From the NCBI RefSeq assembly GCF_900167535.1, contig NZ_FUYE01000001.1, forward strand, positions 310,001 to 374,000: a DNA stretch of 64,000 nt, read 5' to 3'. The notes beneath the pieces were generated by a model. That model searched no databases and had not been told where the DNA came from. It worked only from the letters and a program-made list of their open reading frames with translations. The position numbers were made by a program, and so were the translations under genes. This stretch comes from Prosthecobacter debontii (GTDB lineage: Bacteria; Verrucomicrobiota; Verrucomicrobiia; Verrucomicrobiales; Verrucomicrobiaceae). Position 1 is the stretch's first letter, and each line of letters begins with the position of its first letter. Below, piece after piece: positions 25,388 to 33,225 of the stretch.

Positions 25388-25917
25388 GGCTGGCGGCGTT
25401 CAGGCTTCAGCATCCGGGAGAACAGGGAATGGTAAGGGTGCACCGCCGTCACGGGTCGCTCTCCCTGAACGACGGGGTGCCCCTCATTGGCCCAGGTAAA
25501 GATGCCACCTTCCAGATTGGCAACGTCTGCGATGCCGAGGCTGTGCAGGCGACGGGCGAGCTGGCAGGCGCGATATCCGGCCGAACAATAAGTGACGTAA
25601 GAGCGGGACGGGTCGAGACGCTGCAAAGTTTCATCCGTTACCGACTCGACATCCAGATGGAGCGCTTCCGGAAGATGGCTGACGGCGTTTTCCTCGGCAG
25701 AGCGTGCATCGATGACGATGGGGGGCTGACGCGAGGCATCGCTTAACCATCGTTGGAGATCGGCTGAGGAGATGTGGCGCACATCAGGAAACCGATCTCG
25801 CACCACGGAGATGGCCCAGGCGGTGCCTCGGCGATGATCCATCAGCCACCAGAGCAGGAACCCGGCGACCAATGTCGCAGCCAGGAGACCCAGGGTGATC
25901 TTGCTCCAGAGTGGCAT
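25384..25917 (-). CDS. Membrane-anchored rhodanese
   Basis: A sulfurtransferase with one N-terminal membrane helix (ITLGLLAATLVAGFLLWWL) and a single rhodanese domain facing the other side. The active-site loop is YCSAGYRACQLARRL with the catalytic Cys. VIDARSAEENAVSHLPEA and NLEGGIFTWANEGHPV complete the fold. It sits 12 bases after the DsrE-like gene and overlaps the TauE-like gene, in the sulfur operon. Expected to pass sulfane sulfur between thiols or to form thiosulfate. Confidence 0.9.
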   Translation of the reverse strand: MPLWSKITLGLLAATLVAGFLLWWLMDHRRGTAWAISVVRDRFPDVRHISSADLQRWLSDASRQPPIVIDARSAEENAVSHLPEALHLDVESVTDETLQRLDPSRSYVTYCSAGYRACQLARRLHSLGIADVANLEGGIFTWANEGHPVVQGERPVTAVHPYHSLFSRMLKPERRQP

Positions 25918-25929
25918 AACAAAAAGCGT

Positions 25930-26433
25930 TTATTCGAATTTGATGTAGGCGTAGCCCTGCAATTGCAGATCCACCAATCGAGGGAAGGCCCCGACGACGA
26001 GCTTGACCCCCGGCATCAGCTCCGTGGGTTTCACGCCTTTTTGCTGCATGGTGTTTTCACACAGCTCGATCTGCACCCCGCGTCGGATCAGCTCCGCCAG
26101 GATCTCGCCATTGGGGTTTTCGGCTTTCTCCGCTTTCAGCCGCTCACGCGCTCCGGCTTGGACCACGGCATTCAGACCGGTGCCATGGAAGACCAAATGC
26201 AGGTCCACTTGATTGGGCGAGATGCCCTGCTTGTCATAGGTGTTGATCAGCTTGCGAGCATAGAAGAGGCCTTTGTTCACGCCTTCATAGGACAGATCCT
26301 CGGTGACTTGATAGACGATCTTCAGGTTCTCCCGCACCTGGAGGGGGATGACTGGCGTCTCGGCATCCGCCGCGTGGAGGCCGGGGGTGGCGAGCAGGAG
26401 GCAGCCAAAGGCGATGAAGGTGTTTCGATTCAT
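25930..26433 (-). CDS. Exported DsrE-family protein
   Basis: A DsrE/DsrF-like sulfur carrier fold of 167 residues with a signal peptide (MNRNTFIAFGCLLLATPGLHA). The motifs KIVYQVTEDL, VDLHLVFHGTGLNAVV and a cysteine in GVQIELCENTMQQKGV match the exported DsrE family, in which a single conserved Cys carries sulfur. The ATG at 26433 is preferred over an in-frame start at 26517 because it begins the signal peptide. It lies 16 bases after the CstB-like gene. Confidence 0.88.
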   Translation of the reverse strand: MNRNTFIAFGCLLLATPGLHAADAETPVIPLQVRENLKIVYQVTEDLSYEGVNKGLFYARKLINTYDKQGISPNQVDLHLVFHGTGLNAVVQAGARERLKAEKAENPNGEILAELIRRGVQIELCENTMQQKGVKPTELMPGVKLVVGAFPRLVDLQLQGYAYIKFE

Positions 26434-26449
26434 GCGATGTGAAAGTAAG

Positions 26450-27895
26450 TTAGGCTTGAGCCGGGGTTTTGAGCGAGGCAGCGATTTGTCCGAAGCTCCC
26501 ATCCACCAGCACGGCATCGAACCCCTCGCGGGCCAGGTAGGCGGTGGCGAGGCTGGCTCTCAGCCCGCTGCCGCAGTGGACATACAGGCGGGTGTCGCGA
26601 GGCAGCTCAGCCAGCCGTGCGGCGAGGCGGGTGTAAGGGATGTTGAGCGCGCCCTGCACATGACGTTCGGCATATTCATCGGCCCCGCGCACATCCAGGA
26701 CCTGGGCGGAGGTCTGCGCTTGGAGCGCATCATAAAGCTGGGCTGTGGTGATGAAGGCCTGCGTCTGGATCAGGTCATCCTCGCTATGCAGGGCCTCGGC
26801 CACGGTGATCCAGCCCACCACGTGATCCAGGCCGATACGGATGAGCTGCCGCACGGCTTCCACCACCTCGCTTTCATCATTCACCACCAGCAGCAGAGCG
26901 GCGTCTTCCGCTACATACGATCCCGCCGCGATGGGTAGCTTTCCACCGGCCAACGGTGCCAGGAGTGCCCCGGCCAAATGCCGCTGCATGAACGGCTGGC
27001 GGTTGGATCTCAGGTCCAGCACCACGTTGGCGGGATTGGCTAAAAACAGCCGTACTTCAGATCTGGAAAAGTGCTTGGGCCGGGGGAGCCGACCTTGGGG
27101 TAACAGAGCCGGTCCTTTCTTGTTGTCCTGCTTCATGCGGGCGAAGTAGAGGGGCGGTGCGGGCTGGCCTGCCAGGATGTCTTTGACGAAGGTGTCTTCG
27201 GACTCGGTCAGGGCCTCTTTAAAGGCAGCGTTGAAGCGCCGCTCGTAGCCCATCACGCTGGTGGGCACGGCACCCAGGGCCTTACCACAGGCACTGCCAG
27301 CCCCATGGGCAGGCAGGATCTGCAGATGCTCGGGCAGCGCGGAGGCGGCTCTGAGGCTGGCATACAGCGTGCGGGCGCTGGGCTCCATGACCCCGGCCTG
27401 CCCCGCGGCACTCTCCAGCAGATCCGGCCGACCCACATCCCCGACGAAGATGAAGTCCCCACTCAGCAGGCCCATGGGCTCCGTGGCACCACTGCCGTGA
27501 TCGACGATGAGAAAGCTGAGGTGCTCCGGCGTGTGCCCTGGGGAGTGGACGGCCTTCAGCTCGATGTTTCCCACTTTGAAAGAGTCCCCATCGCTCAGGA
27601 AACGGGCGTTCAGGTGGCCCTGCGCCCACTCGAACTGCCAGTCCGGGCCACCTTCGCGGGACAGGTAGGCTTTCACCCCGTGGCGCTCGACCAATTCCCG
27701 CGCGCCACTGAGGTAGTCGGCGTGGATGTGGGTCTCCGCCACGGCGGTGATGCGCAGGTCGTTTTCCGCCGCCAACCGCAGGTAGCGGTCCACATCCCGC
27801 TCGGGGTCCACGATGACGGCCTCCCCGGTGCGTTGACAGCCGATGAGGTAAGCATTCTGCGCCAGGGCAGCGTCGGTGATTTGTCGGAGAAACAT
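26450..27895 (-). CDS. CstB-like persulfide dioxygenase with two rhodanese domains
   Basis: Oxidises persulfides to sulfite or thiosulfate. The architecture matches staphylococcal CstB: an N-terminal metallo-beta-lactamase dioxygenase (residues 1-240), an inactive rhodanese-like domain (about 280-360) and an active C-terminal rhodanese (about 380-475, VHCGSGLRAS with Cys). The iron triad seems intact: His56 in THIHADY, His121 in PGHTPEH and Asp147 in LSGDFIFVGDVGRPDL. The usual final His of the HxHxDH motif is Tyr61, as in the H-x-H-x-D-F/Y variants of this group. It is the second gene of the operon, 26 bases after the rhodanese-DUF2892 gene. No sulfide:quinone reductase is visible in the window. 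Confidence 0.9.
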   Translation of the reverse strand: MFLRQITDAALAQNAYLIGCQRTGEAVIVDPERDVDRYLRLAAENDLRITAVAETHIHADYLSGARELVERHGVKAYLSREGGPDWQFEWAQGHLNARFLSDGDSFKVGNIELKAVHSPGHTPEHLSFLIVDHGSGATEPMGLLSGDFIFVGDVGRPDLLESAAGQAGVMEPSARTLYASLRAASALPEHLQILPAHGAGSACGKALGAVPTSVMGYERRFNAAFKEALTESEDTFVKDILAGQPAPPLYFARMKQDNKKGPALLPQGRLPRPKHFSRSEVRLFLANPANVVLDLRSNRQPFMQRHLAGALLAPLAGGKLPIAAGSYVAEDAALLLVVNDESEVVEAVRQLIRIGLDHVVGWITVAEALHSEDDLIQTQAFITTAQLYDALQAQTSAQVLDVRGADEYAERHVQGALNIPYTRLAARLAELPRDTRLYVHCGSGLRASLATAYLAREGFDAVLVDGSFGQIAASLKTPAQA

Positions 27896-27921
27896 GGTCG
27901 TGGGGGCTTAGCGGTGAGACA

Positions 27922-28479
27922 TCAGTTAACGGCACAGTTTTTCGGTGTGCAGCACGCCTGACCTTCGACTCGGTTCCAAGGCATCTTGGAAAGCAGGATG
28001 GCCAGGCCACACCAGCCCGTGCTACCGGCCAGCAGCAGACCGGAGGCGAAGAAGGCACACAGGAACGCCCAGTAAGGATGCACGGTGAGGGCGAGGATGA
28101 CCCCCAGCCAGACCCCGGCACCGATGATGAGCTGCACCTGCTGCATGAGCGGGAAGACCTTTTGGGAGCTCGACTTCACCGGCAACCCGGCTTCCTTCCA
28201 GGCGAGAATGCCGCCGGTGAGGTTCTCCACCTGGGGGAAACCGAGCGCCTTCAGTTTGGACAAGGCTTGTTCACCGCGCTTGCCACTGCGGCAGTGGATG
28301 ACCACGGGCCGATCTTTGGCGATCTCCGAGGCGCGCTTTTCCAGCTCACCCAGGGGGATCAGGCGAGCGCCGGGGATATACATTTCCGCGTGTTCCACAG
28401 GTTCACGCACATCGATGAGCTGGCAGGCACCGTGGGAAAAGCGTTCATTCAACTCAGCAGGGGAGGTGGTAGTTTGCAT
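27922..28479 (-). CDS. Rhodanese fused to a DUF2892 membrane domain (YgaP-like)
   Basis: Leader gene of the sulfur operon, 185 residues. Residues 1-100 are a rhodanese domain with active-site CRSGKRGEQAL and VENLTGGILAWKEAG. Two membrane helices follow (LIIGAGVWLGVILALTV and YWAFLCAFFASGLLLAG), with a short Cys-rich tail (ACCTPKNC), as in the YgaP family, where a cytoplasmic rhodanese is anchored by a membrane hairpin. The start ATG at 28479 is 88 bases from the regulator gene and faces the two palindromes. Confidence 0.92.
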   Translation of the reverse strand: MQTTTSPAELNERFSHGACQLIDVREPVEHAEMYIPGARLIPLGELEKRASEIAKDRPVVIHCRSGKRGEQALSKLKALGFPQVENLTGGILAWKEAGLPVKSSSQKVFPLMQQVQLIIGAGVWLGVILALTVHPYWAFLCAFFASGLLLAGSTGWCGLAILLSKMPWNRVEGQACCTPKNCAVN

Positions 28480-28506
28480 TGCGAGACGGGGTTAAAGGAT
28501 TACTTT

Positions 28507-28525
28507 TTCTTCAATCACTGAAGAA
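28507..28525. promoter_or_regulatory. Inverted repeat 1 in the sulfur-operon control region
   Basis: TTCTTCA (28507-28513) and TGAAGAA (28519-28525) form a perfect 7-bp palindrome with a 5-nt spacer, between the divergent operon and the ArsR-type gene. Confidence 0.5.
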
Positions 28526-28531
28526 ACTATA

Positions 28532-28553
28532 TTGCTATATGGCGATATAGCAA
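28532..28553. promoter_or_regulatory. Inverted repeat 2, likely ArsR-family operator
   Basis: TTGCTATAT and ATATAGCAA form a perfect 9-bp palindrome around GGCG. It lies 13 bases before the regulator start codon and in the divergent promoter region. ArsR-type repressors usually bind such A/T-rich palindromes. That the neighbouring ArsR protein binds it is inferred. Confidence 0.65.
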
Positions 28554-28566
28554 ATAAAATTACCGC

Positions 28567-28929
28567 ATGCCTAAAAAGAAAAATCCTGAACCGAAACCTG
28601 TGTTGTCCGATACGGCTCTGGAGCTGATCGCGCTGAGGTTCCGGGCGCTTTCAGAGCCCATGCGGCTGAAGCTGCTGAATCTGCTGATGCAGCAGGAGCA
28701 CACCGTGGGGCAGCTCGTGGAGGCCTCGGGCTCCGGCCAAGCCAACGTCTCCAAGCACCTAGCGGTGCTGCGGGAGTCGGGCATGATCGGCATGCGTAAA
28801 GAGGGCCTCTCCACCTGGTGCTACATTGCCGATCCCGTGGTCAATGAGCTTTGTGAAATGATGTGCCGGAGATTGCGGGAGGAGATGGAGGCGAAAGCGC
28901 GTGCGCTGGCCTTCGATCCCAAAATCTGA
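28567..28929 (+). CDS. ArsR/SmtB-family transcriptional regulator
   Basis: A winged-helix dimer of 120 residues. FRALSEPMRLKLLNLLMQQEHTVGQL and the recognition helix segment ANVSKHLAVLRESGMIG fit the family. Its three cysteines are all in the C-terminal half (C85, C96, C100). The two cysteines that sense persulfide in BigR/SqrR are at about positions 41 and 107, and the first is absent here, so the sensing chemistry may differ. It is transcribed divergently from the reactive-sulfur operon, with queG 10 bases downstream. It is probably the operon's regulator and autoregulated. Confidence 0.92.
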   Translation: MPKKKNPEPKPVLSDTALELIALRFRALSEPMRLKLLNLLMQQEHTVGQLVEASGSGQANVSKHLAVLRESGMIGMRKEGLSTWCYIADPVVNELCEMMCRRLREEMEAKARALAFDPKI

Positions 28930-28939
28930 TCGCCCTGTG

Positions 28940-29965
28940 ATGTCTGATCTGAAAGAGCTGCTCATCGCCAAGACCCGTGAACTGGGTTTTGCCGACTGCC
29001 GCATCGCCCCGGCCAAACCGGCGGCTCGGAGGGAAATCTTCGAGCAATGGGTGGCCGAGGGGAAGTATGGCGACATGGCCTGGATGGCCAAGAACCTGGA
29101 CCGACGCACCGACCCCTGCATCGTGCAGCCAGGGGCGAAGACCGTCATCGTGCTGGCGATGAACTACTACCAAGGCCAGGCTCCCGCCACCGCTGCCGGT
29201 GGCTATCGCATCGCACGTTATGCGTGGAATGAAGATTACCACGACCTCATTCAAAAGAAGCTGAAGGAGCTGGATGCCTTCCTCATCAGTCATGGCGGCA
29301 CGCAGCGCTATTACGTGGATACCGGGCCGGTTCTGGAGCGTGACTTTGCCAGTGAGGCCGGGCTCGGCTGGGGAGGGAAGAGCACCATGCAGATCCACCG
29401 GGAGCTGGGCACTTGGTTCTTCCTGGCGGAGCTCATCAGCACGCTGGACTTCCCCGTGGATACCCCGGCCAAGGATCTCTGTGGCAAATGCACCCGCTGC
29501 ATCGACGCCTGCCCCACCCAGGCCATCACCGCCCCACGGCGCATGGATGCCCGCCGCTGCGTGAGCTACCTCACCATCGAGAGTAAAGGCCCCATCCCGC
29601 CCGAATTTCGCCGGGCTCTCGGAGATCGCATCTACGGCTGCGATGATTGCCTCAAGGCCTGCCCCTGGAACAAGTTCGCGCAGGTTTCCCATGAGGCTAC
29701 TTTTCAAGCAAGGGAGAGTGTGTTTAACCAAAAGTTGCGCGATTTTTTAAGCCTCGATGACGATGGCTTTCGCGCCTTGTTTGCCAAGTCTCCCATCAAG
29801 CGCATCAAGCGCCCCGCGTTCCTGCGCAATGTCTGCGTGGCCCTCGGCAATGTGGGCACGCAGGCGGATGTGCCTGCGCTGGAGGCCGCCGCCCAGGATG
29901 AGCATCCCTTGATCGCCGAGCATGCCCAGTGGGCCCTGGCGGAAATCCGTGAGCGGTTAGGCTGA
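28940..29965 (+). CDS. queG: Epoxyqueuosine reductase QueG
   Basis: Catalyses the last step of queuosine tRNA modification, reducing epoxyqueuosine with cobalamin and two 4Fe-4S clusters. The cluster motifs are CGKCTRCIDACP and CDDCLKACPWN. The N-terminal domain (SDLKELLIAKTRELGFADC, VIVLAMNYY, and GPVLERDFASEAGLGWGGK) is typical. A HEAT-like C-terminal repeat (NVCVALGNVG, LEAAAQDEHPLIAEHAQWAL) closes the protein. The start at 28940 gives 341 residues, near the family norm; an in-frame start at 28901 would overlap the regulator. Its link to sulfur regulation is probably only positional. Confidence 0.96.
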   Translation: MSDLKELLIAKTRELGFADCRIAPAKPAARREIFEQWVAEGKYGDMAWMAKNLDRRTDPCIVQPGAKTVIVLAMNYYQGQAPATAAGGYRIARYAWNEDYHDLIQKKLKELDAFLISHGGTQRYYVDTGPVLERDFASEAGLGWGGKSTMQIHRELGTWFFLAELISTLDFPVDTPAKDLCGKCTRCIDACPTQAITAPRRMDARRCVSYLTIESKGPIPPEFRRALGDRIYGCDDCLKACPWNKFAQVSHEATFQARESVFNQKLRDFLSLDDDGFRALFAKSPIKRIKRPAFLRNVCVALGNVGTQADVPALEAAAQDEHPLIAEHAQWALAEIRERLG

Positions 29966-29986
29966 GGCGAAAGCTAAGGCCAAGCT

Positions 29987-30066
29987 CAAGAAAGTATCAG
30001 TATCCAGCAGGTCTGAGCGGATACCCGTCGCTCTTTTGGCCTAGCCACTGCTCAGTAAGGCCAGTG
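29987..30066 (+). promoter_or_regulatory. Conserved 80-nt leader of PEP-CTERM gene 1
   Basis: CAAGAAAGTAT lies exactly 80 bases before the ATG, as in the next paralog. Just before the start, TGGCCTAGCCACTGCT (30037-30052) has GG and GC spaced as in a sigma-54 -24/-12 element, and GGCCT (30038-30042) can pair with AGGCC (30058-30062). Confidence 0.55.
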
Positions 30067-30834
30067 ATGAAATCCCCCCTTTTATCACTGGGGCTGGCAC
30101 TGTGGCTGGCTCCTCTCACCGCCTCGGCGGCCACCGTTCTTTTCAGTCATCAGGGCTCCACCGACCCGACGACGGAAGGCTGGACCCGTAACTACACCAC
30201 GACCACCGTGGTGGGCAGTGCCTATGATGACGATGGCACGCCGGTCTGGAAGGTGTATGACCCCGGCAATGCGTCAGGGGGCACCGGGCTGTATTACTCA
30301 GCCACGATGAACTCCACCGTGCTGGACACGGCGATGACCTCGGGCTGGGAGCTTTCCGCCACCATCAGCATCCCTACCGACGATCCGAACTCAAACATCG
30401 CCTGGCCGACGAATGGCAATACCTGGTTAGGCATCATCGTCAACGAAAGCCCCGGTGTCCGTCGATACTGGGGGTTGGTTTTCGGGCGTGCCGCCAATGG
30501 GGATACGATCGTTTCGATCAATGGTTACGTGGGCGGTGCTTCCAAGACCCTGGCCCCAGGCTATTATGATTACAGCATGGTCTATGACCCGGTCACCAAG
30601 CTGGTGAGCGTGTATGTGGATGGGGAGTTGTGGAAATCCGATTTCAATGGCCTCACCACCGGCACGGGATCGAATTCCGTCTATTGGGGGGACAATAGCG
30701 CGCAGAGCAGTGCCATCACTCCCCGCAGTGCCTATTATGAATCGGTGCAATTCACCATCGCGCCTGAGCCCTCCCGCCTGCTGCTGCTAGGGCTGGGCCT
30801 GCTGGCCCTAGGCGGCAGACGGCGGAAAAAGTGA
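30067..30834 (+). CDS. PEP-CTERM secreted protein, LamG-like, paralog 1
   Basis: An exported protein of 255 residues with signal peptide (MKSPLLSLGLALWLAPLTASAA) and a concanavalin/LamG-like beta-sandwich body (GLYYSATMN, GWELSATISIPTDDP, NTWLGIIVNE, VYVDGELWKSDFNG). The C-terminus is a PEP-CTERM signal: PEPSRLLLLGLGLLALGGRRR, here given in part as PEPSRLLLLGLG plus RRRKK. Exosortase normally removes such tails and attaches the protein to the cell surface; no exosortase gene is in the window. The next gene is a clear paralog with the same leader. The ATG at 30067 follows an in-frame GTG at 30064. Confidence 0.9.
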   Translation: MKSPLLSLGLALWLAPLTASAATVLFSHQGSTDPTTEGWTRNYTTTTVVGSAYDDDGTPVWKVYDPGNASGGTGLYYSATMNSTVLDTAMTSGWELSATISIPTDDPNSNIAWPTNGNTWLGIIVNESPGVRRYWGLVFGRAANGDTIVSINGYVGGASKTLAPGYYDYSMVYDPVTKLVSVYVDGELWKSDFNGLTTGTGSNSVYWGDNSAQSSAITPRSAYYESVQFTIAPEPSRLLLLGLGLLALGGRRRKK

Positions 30835-30857
30835 ATGCACTCCGAAGAAAGTGCAGG

Positions 30858-30937
30858 CAAGAAAGTATGGATTCAGGGCATGTCAGTGCCTGAACATCTG
30901 GCTCCGTTGGCTTGGCCATTGCTCAATAGAGCCAGCG
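30858..30937 (+). promoter_or_regulatory. Conserved 80-nt leader of PEP-CTERM gene 2
   Basis: Matches the leader of gene 1: CAAGAAAGTAT at 30858, and TGGCTTGGCCATTGCT (30908-30923) at the same distance from the ATG. The stem GGCTT (30909-30913) / GAGCC (30929-30933) differs from gene 1 in both arms but still pairs, with one G-U. Confidence 0.55.
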
Positions 30938-31702
30938 ATGAAATCCCCCCTTTTGTCCTGGGTTTTAGCCCTCTGGCTAGCTCCCCTCTCATCCGCCTTC
31001 GCCGCCACACTTCTCTTCAGTCATAACGGCTCCACCGATCCCACCACGGAAGGGTGGTCACGCAGCACCGCGACGACGACCGTCACCGGAGCCGCTTATG
31101 ATGATGATGGCACCGCCGTGTGGCGGGTCACCGACCCTGGCAACAGCAGCGGCGGCACGGGCCTGTATTACTTTAGGACGATGAATGCCACCACCCTTGA
31201 CACGGTGATGACTTCCGGTTGGGAGCTCTCCGCTACGATCAGCGTGCCCACCGATGACCCGACCTCCGGGATCGCTTGGGGCGTGGATAGCAATACTTGG
31301 TTAGGCTTTGCCGCCACGGAAGGGGCCGGGCGTCGGTATTGGGCCTTGATGTTCGGTCGAGATGCCTCCGGCAATACTCGGGTCACCGCCGCAGGATCGG
31401 CCGCAGGCACCCGAACTTTGGCAGCGGGGTATCATGATTACCGGCTGGTGTATGACCCCGGCACGGCGCGTGTGACCATCTACATCGATGGCGAGGTCTG
31501 GCAGTCCGATTACAACGGTGCCTCCGCCTCCGCCGGGAGCAATCTGGTGTATTGGGGTGACAACAATGGCCAGAGCTCCGTCATCCCCACCCGCAGCGCC
31601 TACTACGAGTCCGTGGACTTCGTCGTAGCCCCCGAGCCCTCCCGCCTACTCTTTCTCCTGCTCGGTGCCTTCGCTGTCTTTGGTAGAAGACGACGCGGAT
31701 AA
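30938..31702 (+). CDS. PEP-CTERM secreted protein, LamG-like, paralog 2
   Basis: A tandem duplicate of the preceding gene (same plan: signal peptide MKSPLLSWVLALWLAPLSSAFAA, LamG-like body, PEP-CTERM tail PEPSRLLFLLLG with RRRRG). Aligned segments include FSHNGSTDPTTEGWSR, GTGLYYFRTMNATTLDT and VTIYIDGEVWQSDYNG. It has diverged, with changes throughout the mature domain, so both copies have probably been kept for some time. Its stop lies about 36 bases before the acyl carrier protein start. The ATG at 30938 is supported by the leader match; longer in-frame starts exist upstream. Confidence 0.9.
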   Translation: MKSPLLSWVLALWLAPLSSAFAATLLFSHNGSTDPTTEGWSRSTATTTVTGAAYDDDGTAVWRVTDPGNSSGGTGLYYFRTMNATTLDTVMTSGWELSATISVPTDDPTSGIAWGVDSNTWLGFAATEGAGRRYWALMFGRDASGNTRVTAAGSAAGTRTLAAGYHDYRLVYDPGTARVTIYIDGEVWQSDYNGASASAGSNLVYWGDNNGQSSVIPTRSAYYESVDFVVAPEPSRLLFLLLGAFAVFGRRRRG

Positions 31703-31738
31703 ACTTGCTCTCCAGCCTTGGCTTTCCAATGTAAGAGC

Positions 31739-31993
31739 ATGTCTGACATTTCCCCTCATGCCGTCATCGGCTTGATTGTGCATCATCATATCGTGGAAGC
31801 CGATGAGCCGCTGACGCCCGAGTCCGATCTCTTTGCCTGCGGCCTCGATTCCCTGGCCATGATGCAACTGATGCTGCATCTGGAGAGCGAGTTCAAGGTG
31901 CGCATCGATCCTGCCCAGATGACGCGCAATCACTTTGCCACGCCCACCGTCTTAGCCCAGTGGCTCTCGCATCCTAACCGCAGTGCTGCATGA
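31739..31993 (+). CDS. Acyl carrier protein-like protein
   Basis: A stand-alone carrier of 84 residues with the 4'-phosphopantetheine attachment segment GLDSLAMMQLMLHLE (the Ser in DSL) and helices on either side. It overlaps the following FAD oxidoreductase gene by 4 bases (ATGA), so the two are translationally coupled. It is not near fatty acid genes. A role as the carrier of a substrate for the neighbouring oxidoreductase is inferred. The ATG at 31739 is preferred over one at 31718 because it places MSDIS at the typical N-terminus. Confidence 0.88.
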   Translation: MSDISPHAVIGLIVHHHIVEADEPLTPESDLFACGLDSLAMMQLMLHLESEFKVRIDPAQMTRNHFATPTVLAQWLSHPNRSAA

Positions 31994-33210
31994 GCTGGGA
32001 GACTGAGGTGGAGGTGATCGTGGCAGGCGGTGGCAGTGCCGGTCTCGCGGCAGCGCTCGCCTCGGCACGCGGCGGTGCTCGCACGCTGTTGCTGGAGAGG
32101 CAGACGAAACTCGGAGGCATGGGCACCTGTGCGCTGGTGCATACCTTCTGTGGTTTATTCCATCCCGATGTCACTCAGCCCTGGGCTTGGTTGAATCCAG
32201 GCATCGCCACGGAGGTCGGGCAGGAGATGATGATCCGCACGGGGCAGGAGGCACCCGACCTGATGGGGAAAGTGTATGTGCTGCGTCAGCACCCTTCTTT
32301 GTATGCGCAGATGGCGGATGAACTCTGCCGCGCCGAGTCCATGTTGGCCGTCTTGAGTGGCACAGAGTGGACGGGTTTGAAACAAACGGCATCGGGCTGG
32401 GAGCTTGAGGTCATTACACGCGGGGCAGCACGCACCCTCAGCAGCAAGGCTCTGGTGGACACCACTGGAGATGCCACCGGAGCCCGCCTGATGAATCCGC
32501 AATGGTGTGAGCAAACGGAAGGGGCGAGGCTGTATCGGCCCGCCTACATCAGTGCCTTTCATGGCATTGCTGGGGTGCATGATGATGCCTGGCGTTTGCA
32601 GACCGGGGGGATGATTTTTCGGGCGATCCGTGATGGCGTTCTTCCTCAGGCGGCGATGGGCGCGGCGTTTCGCGATTCCCCTTTTGCTGGGGAAACCTTT
32701 CTGACCGTGGATCTGGAAGCCGGGCAGGGAGACTGGGACCCGTTCGATCCCGTGAAGCGTGCTCGAATGGAGCAGGAAGGGCGAGAGGTGGCTCTATCTC
32801 TGTGGAAGTTTCTGCGGGCTCAGCACCCTGATTTCCAGCACTGCGCGCCGCCTTTACTCCCCACGAAGGCGGGCATCCGTGAAACAGCGCGTTATGTGGG
32901 AGACTATGTGCTCACGGGGGATGATCTGGCCGGAAACCGTCGCTTTGAAGATGAAATCGCGCTGGCAGGCTGGCCCATGGAGAAGCGTGAGAATGCCAGG
33001 GGGCCCAAGTTCCGTTATTTCGATGAAGCCAAACCTGCGGGTATCCCGGCGCGTTGTTTGCAGCGTCGTGAGGTGCCGGGTCTCTTCTTTGCCGGTCGCT
33101 GTGTATCCGCTGATCATGAGGCCCTGGCCTCCGTGCGTGTCATGGGCACGTGCATGGCCACAGGTCAGGCCGCAGGAAAGTTGGCAGTGGACTTTGTGCA
33201 GGGTCGCTGA
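31990..33210 (+). CDS. FAD-dependent oxidoreductase
   Basis: A flavoprotein of 406 residues of the FAD_oxidored type. The dinucleotide fold is VEVIVAGGGSAGLAAALASARGG and TLLLERQTKLGGMGT; the second FAD contact is LVDTTGDATGARLM; the C-terminal FAD contact is GLFFAGRCVSADHEALASVRVMG (shown in part as FAGRCVSADHEALA). It overlaps the ACP gene by 4 bases and is followed by the glycosyltransferase gene 15 bases later. It may act on an ACP-bound intermediate. The substrate is unknown and no close functional homolog is recognised. Confidence 0.85.
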   Translation: MSWETEVEVIVAGGGSAGLAAALASARGGARTLLLERQTKLGGMGTCALVHTFCGLFHPDVTQPWAWLNPGIATEVGQEMMIRTGQEAPDLMGKVYVLRQHPSLYAQMADELCRAESMLAVLSGTEWTGLKQTASGWELEVITRGAARTLSSKALVDTTGDATGARLMNPQWCEQTEGARLYRPAYISAFHGIAGVHDDAWRLQTGGMIFRAIRDGVLPQAAMGAAFRDSPFAGETFLTVDLEAGQGDWDPFDPVKRARMEQEGREVALSLWKFLRAQHPDFQHCAPPLLPTKAGIRETARYVGDYVLTGDDLAGNRRFEDEIALAGWPMEKRENARGPKFRYFDEAKPAGIPARCLQRREVPGLFFAGRCVSADHEALASVRVMGTCMATGQAAGKLAVDFVQGR

Positions 33211-33225
33211 CATTGGCTTGTGCGT

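Noticed and set aside
28081-28521. Plus-strand open frames opposite the rhodanese-DUF2892 gene
   Set aside because: Shadows; no start signal or domain, and they would read through the operator region.
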